Part shown: positions 56,613 to 64,000 of the stretch, piece by piece
Layout: each line of letters begins with the position of its first letter
Numbering within the stretch: position 1 is the stretch's first letter
Assembly (NCBI GenBank): GCA_964036665.1
Contig: OZ038532.1
Span: 17,449,037-17,513,036, forward strand
Direction: 5' to 3'
DNA length: 64,000 nt
From: Gordius sp. MW1
Taxonomy: Eukaryota; Nematomorpha; Gordioida; Gordea; Gordiidae
Program-made: the position numbers and the translations under genes
The notes under the pieces: model-generated
The model's database searches: none
Seen by the model: only the letters and a program-made list of their open reading frames with translations
Told to the model about the DNA's origin: nothing

Positions 56613-58202
56613 TCTATATATATAAAGTAAAGTGTATGTATGTATGTATGTATGTATGTATGTATGTATGTATGTATGTATGTATGTATGTATGTATGTA
56701 TGTATGTATGTATGTATGTATGTATGTATGTATGTATGTATGTATGTATGTATGTATGTATGTATGTATGTATGTATGTATGTATGTATGTCTGTATGTA
56801 TGTATGTATGTATGTATGTATGTATGTATGTATGTATGTATGTATGTATGTATGTATGTATGTATGTATGTATGTATGTATGTATGTATGTATGTATGTA
56901 TGTATGTATGTATGTATGTATGTATGTATGTATGTATGTATGTATGTATGTATGTATGTATGTATGTATGTATGTATGTATGTATGTATGTATGTATGTA
57001 TGTATGTATGTATGTATGTATGTATGTATGTATGTATGTATGTATGTATGTATGTATTGTATGTATGTATGTATGTATGTATGTATGTATGTATGTATGT
57101 ATGTATGTATGTATGTATGTATGTATGTATGTATGTATGTATGTATGTATGTATGTATGTATGTATGTATGTATGTATGTATGTATGTATGTATGTATGT
57201 ATGTATGTATGTATGTATGTATGTATGTATGTATGTATGTATGTATGTATGTATGTATGTATGTATGTATGTATGTATGTATGTATGTATGTATGTATGT
57301 ATGTATGTATGTATGTATGTATGTATGTATGTATGTATGTATGTATGTATGTATGTATGTATGTATGTATGTATGTATGTATGTATGTATGTATGTATGT
57401 ATGTATGTATGTGGATAAGGGCTAAATTCTGAACCAGCCCGATTCGCGCGAAACTTTACCAGTAGGTTCCCAAGGCGGCCAGGGGTAAAATAGCTTTTGC
57501 AGAATCCTAAAATTCCTTTTAGTTTTAAAAAAGGGCTAAATTCTGAAACTACCGGCCCGATTGGCGCGAAAATTTAGCCGTAGATGCCCAGGGCGACCAG
57601 GGGTAAAATAGCTTTTTCAGATTCCTAAAAAACCTTTTCGTTTTAAAAATATCGGACATTCCCGGCCAGTTTCATTTATAGCATCATATACAATAATGAC
57701 GTCATACATACAAGGCTGAAGTTTTCTCGAATTGGATATTAAAAAGTATGATAAAAATGTTACAGTATACGGTCAAAATTATTGGGGTTTAACAAACTAT
57801 TTAAATTAAATAAATAAAATTTAAAATATGCAATTTTTGCCATTATTATCACGTGGTCGATCATGGAAGCATATTTTTTTAATAATTATCCATCATTCGA
57901 TTGATTATTTTATTATACTAAAGAAAATTGTATTTCAAATAAATCAGCTAACTAGAAAAATAAAATAATGGTACTATTGTATAATTTAAATTATAGATTG
58001 CTATATTATGTAAATATATATTATATAGTTTTATAATAGGATAAGGTATATTTATAAACGATTGAATAGATTTACAACCGTTTTAAATATTCATTTGGTA
58101 TTATTTATTTTTATAGGTCAAAAAGTGCAATGTTAAACTCTCTTACAGTTATTTAGCTGATAAGGGACTAAGCCAAAGCAACGCTTGGCCGGGCACAGCT
58201 AG
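56613..58202 (+). mobile_element. Non-autonomous Helitron with a giant ATGT array
   Basis: 5' end TCTATATATATAAAGTAAAG after an A. The 3' end GCCAAAGCAACGCTTGGC (hairpin) then CGGGCACAGCTAG is followed by T. It is 1590 bp. Near the 5' end is the (ATGT)n array. Then a roughly 120-bp tandem pair follows (GGGCTAAATTCTGAA ... CAGGGGTAAAATAGCTTTT) at 57418-57540 and 57532-57655. No Rep-helicase frame. It splits the foldback element, so it is the younger of the two. Confidence 0.9.
56634..57412 (+). repeat. (ATGT)n tetranucleotide microsatellite, about 780 bp
   Basis: About 195 tetramers with only two visible interruptions: TCTG at 56790 and an extra T at about 57057. All three forward frames are open because ATGT translates as a Met-Tyr-Val-Cys repeat. 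This is not coding. Confidence 0.98.
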
Positions 58203-58679
58203 TATAATATGAAGAGTAAATGTGTTAGGATAAAAGAAAACTGTAAATACATTCCCATTCCCTTTATCCATGAATTTAATCTACTAAATGAAATTTTTAT
58301 CTATTAACTTGCAAGTTATAAATGTTTAAAATCGCAGTTTTTGGCAACTTAGACAGCAAATGTTTCAAAAACTTGACGTAGAGGGAAAAAACTAAAAATA
58401 TATTTGTGTTCACCGTGAAACAATCTACTGTAAATAGTTTGCCGGTTGATTTTTCTTGTTGAGCCGTGTAATTTAGACCATTTAATTTAATTATTAATCA
58501 AATTTCTTTCAAATTTTGGCCCCCCCTTAGCTACGCGCCACAGTGGGTTTTTCACATTTATAAATCTGTTAAACAACGCTACCTACGACGGTCCCAAGTC
58601 CGTGTGCAAAAAGTGGAGGATTGGCGTCAGGTTAGAAACCGGCTTTAAAAATCAACCACGATAGTTTCAAACAAAACTT

Positions 58680-60443
58680 TACAACAGAAAACTAGGGCGT
58701 CTTCTACAAACGACGGGCGCTGCATACCCGCCCTCCCAATGTAAAGAATAAACTAGTGTTACTGCCCGACTCACAGCGAAGGCGGTTAGGTAATAAGTTG
58801 TAGAAAGAATGCGAACAACGTGCTGAAATGTGGGAACATTGACGAAAAAGTGCATCGGGGTCGCACAAATAAAAAAAAGAAAAGTACACATCGCATGCCT
58901 TATAGAGACGAGGAGGAAAGGAACCAAACTTCGGGAGGTAGAAGAAAGATACAAACTATTATAGAGTGGGTCACCAAATCGTTGAACGGGGCTGGTATCA
59001 TTCTAAGCGAATTTATTCAAGGACAAGGTGGTGAAAGTCAAGTGTTGTTCCGACAATTAAATGTAGAGGAAGATTGCAGATCAAGGGTGTCTCCTAACCG
59101 TTATGCGTATGCCCCCCAAATTGGGTGTATGGAATTAGAGAAAGACATTTTCTTCCATTCATTGTAAACGGAAATACAAGGAATAGGACAGGAAAAAAAG
59201 CCAATTATCGAAGCGGATTTCAACGTTGACGTAGGGAAAGACGCCTCGGGTATGAACGAATGGGGACTATTAGTAGTTTTAAACATAGAAAGGCTCTAAG
59301 CATATGAGTTATGACAAAGCGATCGTTAACACCTATTTTCAAAAAGGCGAATATTATATAGCGATTTATACAAGTGGGAAACATTTTAGTAAACTGACTC
59401 ATGCGGCGAAAGGACTTATGGAGTATCAAGGATTGCAGAGCAATATCGGGAGAAAAAATAGTCAGGCAGATTTTGAAAGTAAAGTATTTTCCGCAAGAAA
59501 AAGGAATTATGAATTTCGAATTTGATGCTAAACGCTAAGAATACGTCGACGAACGATAAATATCATCAAAAAGTCTCGTGACTCATGAGCGCAAGGAAGT
59601 TGCAAAAGGACCTAGACGACGATTGGGAGACGCTAACAAGGACAAAAAGAAAACAGCGATTTAGGTTCTATGACAGACCAAAGGAGGCAAAAACTATGGT
59701 GATGGATCAATCGGTTAGGAATTTCGTCGAAAGAGATAAAAATCTATATAGACGGTGACATTCCGAAGATTATCAAAATTATAGGGACGTAAAGAGAGCC
59801 TGGAAAGGTCGTTGCAATAGCACGATTACACCAAGATGGCAAACAAATTAAACCATAAAGGGGGCGACAGGCTTCACAAATTGGTCAAGATCGCGATGTT
59901 GGAGTCTTTAAAATTGTCATAAACGAGAAAATTCAAACCTTATTCAAGTAGACGGAATTGATGGAAAGGATATTTCAAGGAACTTATGAATATTGCAAAT
60001 GACAAAGATTCCCTTCCCGATATTGTGCTAAACATAAGTATGGTCGAACTCTTTCAGGAGGATAAAGTTAGGACACAAATGAATAAGATGCAAAAAAAGA
60101 AGCATGGTGCAGATGGAATACCTTTGGAAACATTGCTCGGATTCCTTGAAAAGGAGTCGCCACCATGATGAACCACTTTAAGAAGATATTAATAGAGGAG
60201 CGAATTCCTAATCAATGGAGAGCAAGCACGATTATACCCTTATTCCAAGGCAAAGGTTACCCTCAGGAGTGTACAGATATCAAGCTAACTTGCCACTTCA
60301 AAGCTGGAAAGGATCTTAGTAACTGTCATATACTTATGACTACTACTTCTGGAATTTCCGGTGTTCGAAGGTTCAAACAAGGGTATTATCGATGCCAGGT
60401 GGTGGAAATTTACCAATCGGCGTATCAAAGAAAGGCACTGTGA
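58680..60443 (+). pseudogene. RTE-type LINE, endonuclease and RT start, decayed
   Basis: Forward-strand fragments in changing frames. Endonuclease: RYAYAPQIGCMELEKDIFF, then IIEADFNVDVGKDASGMNEW, then KAIVNTYFQKGEYYIAIYTS, matching the AYAPQ, G-D-F-N and N-T-x-F blocks of APE-type endonucleases. RT start: MQKKKHGADGIPLETLLGF and ILIEERIPNQWRASTIIPLF plus QGKGYPQECTDIK. Several stops and shifts, and sequence homology fades after 60440. This is a separate, older copy from the RTE pieces at 33.1 and 40.4 kb. Confidence 0.85.
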
Positions 60444-60444
60444 A

Positions 60445-61160
60445 AGTTCTGAAGAGGGGAAAACAATAAAAGCATGTTTGGCGGCGCAGGATAACTCAAA
60501 GAGATGTCTAGAAAGGAAAGGGTTATAAAATCGAGTCTCGGAAGTGATGGCTCCGAAATCGATTCCACACGAAGGGTTATAAAATCAAGTCTCGGAAGTG
60601 ATGGCTCCAAAATCAATGCCAGACGATAAAGGCAGATAAAGTCGATCGAGCGGAACGGATACGCCTCATGGACACGATACAATATATAAGCAAGTTATAA
60701 ACGACCAGAAAAACACTTTTTTGACTTTCACTTTTACTTTTTACTCGCTCTCGTACTTTTACTTACGCCTGTTCTTGTTCATGTTTACGTTCGATGCGCC
60801 CATAACTTACTTGTATTTTTCCCCTGCCTGAAATAACCGTTTGTATTGCACATATTATTTCCTGTGGATTAAATTGTATGGTAGTTTACGCATAACCAAA
60901 TATTAGATTGTTGAAAGTGGTCCCCAAATCCCCTTCCTCACATTTATTATTACGCTGATTGTCGTCATTTGGAGGAATTCTTTACAATAAAATTCTGTCA
61001 TAAAATCCTGGTGGCTACTACTATATTACGCTCAGGGTTATTTGTTGAGGAATTCTCAGTTAATTAGTCCGTTCAAACGTACAGTGATTTTGGTCCTCAA
61101 TTCTCAAGGCTTAGCCCCCGAAACCAACCGTCCCCACAAATTAACCCCCCGAACTTGACA
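60445..61160. other. Region before the Mag-like element; possible 5' LTR
   Basis: A duplicated word, GGGTTATAAAATC..GTCTCGGAAGTGATGGCTCC, occurs at 60519 and 60573. From about 60700 the composition shifts to TC-rich, as in many LTRs. TTGACA at 61160 is followed by TTGGTGCCCCGGAG, which could be an LTR end and primer-binding site. The 5' boundary and the matching 3' LTR are not visible in this window. Confidence 0.35.
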
Positions 61161-61395
61161 TTGGTGCCCCGGAGATTGACTGGACTTACAAAAGAAGGAG
61201 ACTTATTGCGGCCCGCGGCAAGAAATTTCGAACAAGTCGTTAACTCGCAGCTTCAAAAAAAAAGGGAGGAAAAGGCTGGTAAAATTTTATTATAAAGGTA
61301 TATTTGAGGTAAATTTGCATGATTTTTTATTACATAAGTTTTTTTGTGATTTTATTGATATCATTGATTGTCAATTTTAAGACTTATATCCTTAA

Positions 61396-61734
61396 ATGTT
61401 TGATAAAAATAATTTTAAACTTTATTTAAAGCATGTAATGAGCAATTTATTTGAGTATATAGATTATTTATTTTTTTTATTATGTGGAATTTTAATTGGG
61501 AGATTGATGCACAAATTTAGGAATAAAATGAGATGTTATACATGTAATAGTAGTGATCACTTACAAAGGAATTGTCGCTATCTAAATAAGCCTATGGCAG
61601 ATAAAGTAGGTTTAAACCATTCAATCCCAAATAAAACTAAGTTTTTTACCCCGCGGTGTGTTAATTGCGAGATAATGGGGCATTATGCTGAGGCTTGTAA
61701 GAATAAGGTGGTGTTCTCGAAGTACAAAGACTAA
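61396..61734 (+). CDS. Small Gag-like protein with two CCHC zinc knuckles
   Basis: 112 residues. Two retroviral-type knuckles are present, CYTCNSSDHLQRNC and CVNCEIMGHYAEAC (C-x2-C-x4-H-x4-C). They are preceded by a hydrophobic run YIDYLFFLLCGILIGRL that could be a membrane segment. Paired knuckles are typical of Mag-type gypsy Gag nucleocapsid. The matrix/capsid part expected upstream is missing or unrecognisable, so it is either a truncated gag or an unusual small nucleic-acid-binding protein of this element. Confidence 0.7.
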   Translation: MFDKNNFKLYLKHVMSNLFEYIDYLFFLLCGILIGRLMHKFRNKMRCYTCNSSDHLQRNCRYLNKPMADKVGLNHSIPNKTKFFTPRCVNCEIMGHYAEACKNKVVFSKYKD

Positions 61735-62142
61735 TTTTTCGGCGCTTCGTTATACATGCATATCGCAAGACTAATTTTTCGGCGCTTCTTTATACATGCA
61801 TATCGCACGTCCCGGACTTACCCCCAATATTATTCCCCCCCCCCCCCCCATATTCTCGCGTTATATAAAAAAAAAAATTTTTGCATCGTTTAATTTGAGT
61901 AGATATACCGATATAACTATGTAGTATAAATTTGTCTGCTATTTAGAAAAAAGGATAAATAATTATTTACTAACATTAGGGTTAAGGACCAAATAATTTA
62001 AAATGTTGAATAAAATATTTTGTCTGTGGGAACTTTTTATTAAAATCTGGATCAAGTTCATACAATTTGGTATTTTAGAAAATAAAAGGAGGCATGAAAA
62101 TGTAAGAAGCCATTATAGTAACCTAGCTATCAACACCTTCAT
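61735..62142. other. Spacer between the knuckle ORF and pol
   Basis: Contains a 40-bp direct repeat (AAGACTAATTTTTCGGCGCT then TATACATGCATATCGC at 61727 and 61768) and a 13-C run. No frame continues through it, so pol is not a simple frameshift extension of the knuckle frame. Confidence 0.5.
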
Positions 62143-64000
62143 ATGCAGAATAAATGCATTTTAAATAAAAATACGCAAAAGTATTTTTCGTATATAGTGG
62201 TTGAGTGTCATGAGACAGTTTGTCTCGGGAATGGGTCGAATGAATTTAAGATCCGAGGAATCGTGGTTAAGTCATTCGAAATTCCAGGTGCTCAATCAAA
62301 ATATATGTTTAAATCGTACCCACGGGTGTTGGGCCGATTTTGGGTTTGTGATAAATTTTATTGGTTGGGAAAAACCAATTTAGGTGTTTTGGTGGGATAC
62401 CGTTATGGCTGTTTACACACAAAAGCAAGCATGCCCCCTAATATTTTCGAAGTACCAAAACAATATCGGGTTATAATGGAAAGGGATAAATTTTATCGTA
62501 AAATTAATAATCATTTACACACTTTGGGGGATCTAAATCAATCAAATAAGGTTTATTTGAATAAATTTTATAAGTACGTGAGGAAAAAATTTATATTTAA
62601 AACATATGAATATGGGTATATCTATGAAAATTTGAACCGGGTAATAATCACAATTGTTAATATTAAACCCATCCAAGTTAAATATGATAAGGGTTTGAAC
62701 GAATTAAAAATAAAGCAACCTTTGGAAACCGTGATAATTAAAAAATCCGAAAATAGTAACTTAAGGCCAGGTTATTTTATAAATATGCTCGAAACTATAC
62801 ATAACTCAATTCCCCGCCTAAAAATAACTTGTAATAATGTGCCGTTAAGTTTTGTATGGGATACGGGATCTGCGATATCCGTAATAAATAAGGAAGATTG
62901 GATAACGGTAGGAAAGGGTCGATTATTTAAAGAATTTAAAGTAGAGGCCCGGGTATTTAATAATACTAGGTTAAAATTGTTAGGGCATTGCGAGGCTCAG
63001 ATAACAATAAATAATATTAGTAAACAGTTAAAATTATATGTGTCCGAGGCAGGGACAAATAATATTTGTGGATGGGATTGGATAAATAATTTTGAAGTAG
63101 AATGGTTTAAGATAATTAAGGGTAGGCTGGGCGAATGCGATAACTTAATAATAGTAGAGATACTGGGAAGGGAAGGGGTGGAAGAAAAGGGACAAGACGT
63201 TTGGGACGAGTTCCCATCCATTTTCACGGGTGGGTTAGGTTGTTTAAAAGATTTTGAGGCGACCATGAGGTTTAAGGAAGGGGTAAAGCCCAAATTTTGT
63301 CCAGCTAGGAGGGTACCCTACGAGTGGAGAAGGGAAATAGAGGAGGAGTTAACTAAATGGGTAAACCAGGGTATAACAAAGCAGGTCATATTTAGTTATT
63401 GGGCCACCCCTTTAGTCCCAGTTAGGAAAGCAGATGGTAAATTAAGGCTGTGTGCAGATTTTCGAATAACGTTGAATCCGTGTATAGAATTAGTACGTTT
63501 CCCGCTGCCGCGATTGGAAGAGATATTGGTGAAGTTAAGCGGATGCAAAATTTTTTCCAAAATTGATTTTACCACGGCTTACTTACAACTAAAAGTTTCA
63601 GAAGAGATGAGTCGGAGTTTGACCATTAATACGCACTTGGGACTTTTCACCTTTTTACGCCTACCGTTCGGCCTTAGTATATCTGCACCCATTTTCCAAA
63701 TGTCAATGAATGGATTATTTCAAGGGTTGGAGGGAGTGTTTTACTATATTGATGATTTGCTAATTGCTGGGCGCAATCAAATGGAACATGATGGTAGGCT
63801 CTCGAAGGTCTTGAAAATTATTGATAATAACGGACTAAAGGTATCTAAAGAGAAGTGTGTGTTTAATGTTGGTAAAGTATCTTATTTGGGACACATCATT
63901 CAAGATGGAACGATACGTCCATTGGAAGACAAAGTGGCAGCGCTAAGGGATATTAGAGCCCCAAAAACAAAGAAAGAGCTACAATCGTTTCTTGGGTTGG
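62143..64000 (+). CDS. pol: pol of a Mag-like Ty3/gypsy element (5' part, runs off window)
   Basis: Open from the ATG at 62143 to the window edge (about 619 codons). An in-frame TAA lies 24 nt before the ATG. The first about 220 residues are unassigned. Aspartic protease: FVWDTGSAISVINKEDW (DTGS, about residue 238). RT: LRLCADFRITLNP, CKIFSKIDFTTAYLQLKVS, TFLRLPFGLSISAPIFQMSM and the catalytic GVFYYIDDLLIAG, then YLGHIIQDGTIRPLEDKVAA. RNase H and integrase should follow beyond 64000. No internal stop, so this copy may be intact. The RT sequence style (LTINTHLGLFTFLRLPFG) fits the Mag/K02A2.6 group. Confidence 0.9.
   Translation, partial: MQNKCILNKNTQKYFSYIVVECHETVCLGNGSNEFKIRGIVVKSFEIPGAQSKYMFKSYPRVLGRFWVCDKFYWLGKTNLGVLVGYRYGCLHTKASMPPNIFEVPKQYRVIMERDKFYRKINNHLHTLGDLNQSNKVYLNKFYKYVRKKFIFKTYEYGYIYENLNRVIITIVNIKPIQVKYDKGLNELKIKQPLETVIIKKSENSNLRPGYFINMLETIHNSIPRLKITCNNVPLSFVWDTGSAISVINKEDWITVGKGRLFKEFKVEARVFNNTRLKLLGHCEAQITINNISKQLKLYVSEAGTNNICGWDWINNFEVEWFKIIKGRLGECDNLIIVEILGREGVEEKGQDVWDEFPSIFTGGLGCLKDFEATMRFKEGVKPKFCPARRVPYEWRREIEEELTKWVNQGITKQVIFSYWATPLVPVRKADGKLRLCADFRITLNPCIELVRFPLPRLEEILVKLSGCKIFSKIDFTTAYLQLKVSEEMSRSLTINTHLGLFTFLRLPFGLSISAPIFQMSMNGLFQGLEGVFYYIDDLLIAGRNQMEHDGRLSKVLKIIDNNGLKVSKEKCVFNVGKVSYLGHIIQDGTIRPLEDKVAALRDIRAPKTKKELQSFLGL

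Larger units (their letters stand above)
55375..58480. repeat. Foldback element, right arm interrupted by a Helitron
   Basis: The left arm (55375 to about 55905) is an inverted copy of the right arm. The right arm is in two parts, about 56365-56612 and 58203-58480, on either side of the Helitron. Matching anchors include TGCCAAAAACAGCAATTTTA at 55531 with its complement at 58331, TTTTTATCCTAGCACATTTC at 55648 with 58212, and AGTGCGTGTTGTTTATTTAC at 55769 with 56508. Both arms retain a short similar frame (KIAVFGNFDSEY-like), perhaps from a captured coding piece. Confidence 0.8.

Noticed and set aside
56632..57432. Three overlapping 260-codon forward frames of repeating Met-Tyr-Val-Cys
   Set aside because: They are the direct translation of the (ATGT)n microsatellite in all three frames, not a protein.
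62997..63293. 98-codon minus-strand frame
   Set aside because: Antisense to the protease region of the Mag-like pol frame.

Overview
This is a eukaryotic (metazoan) nuclear window: AT-rich, gene-poor, with spliced genes and a very dense, nested transposon landscape. Three host genes can be supported. A complete five-exon ribosomal protein eS7 gene (RpS7, 1170-2324, +) encodes 194 residues. An ortholog of the transcription factor Glass (5609-6811, -, possibly with an upstream exon at 8933-9219) carries five C2H2 fingers and a conserved N-terminal Met/Ser motif. A large unrecognised gene (about 50147-53661, -) has an atypical zinc-finger-like exon, a basic/serine-rich stretch and tiny introns. 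Glass points to a bilaterian, most likely a protostome such as an arthropod. Introns of 36-39 nt in two genes are a further lineage clue, but I cannot name the species.

The rest is mobile DNA. (1) hAT-type elements dominate. One tribe shares a TIR of the form TAGAGnnnTGCACGG, with family-specific GC-rich subterminal repeats (3.1, 14.3, 32.4, 34.1 and 55.1 kb); another TAGAG element lies at 24.7-30.3 kb. A second tribe consists of miniature CATGGGCGTAG / CAGGCGCGTAG elements with long G/C homopolymer arms; many copies have 8-bp target duplications. (2) piggyBac-type TTAA MITEs lie at 10.1 and 47.5 kb. (3) A young, nearly complete Ty3/gypsy element of the CsRn1 type (25484-30217, -) sits inside the 24.7-kb hAT element. 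A second Ty3/gypsy element, Mag-like, enters at about 61 kb and runs off the right edge. (4) RTE-type LINE fragments lie at 33.1-33.4, 40.4-40.8 and 58.7-60.4 kb. The first two are halves of one LINE split by a 7-kb insertion. (5) Helitrons: a degraded Rep/helicase element at 17-18.5 kb, 3' ends at 30.3 and 43.4 kb, a 6.2-kb pair of ends at 43406-49569, and a clean 1.6-kb element at 56613-58202 carrying about 780 bp of (ATGT)n.

Large repeat architectures include a 4-kb palindrome of 110-bp repeats (45161-49294), a roughly 128-bp satellite (30.9-32.24 kb), CCAATGG-hairpin repeats (19.9-20.8, 23.0-23.9, 33.6-36.0 kb), a 2.5-kb TIR element starting GGCTAAATCCCGAAA (36952-39493), and a foldback element at 55.4-58.5 kb split by the Helitron. 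No rRNA, complete tRNA, CRISPR array or bacterial operon was seen. The host genes appear functionally unrelated; most other structure is explained by layered insertions whose order can be read from the nesting.
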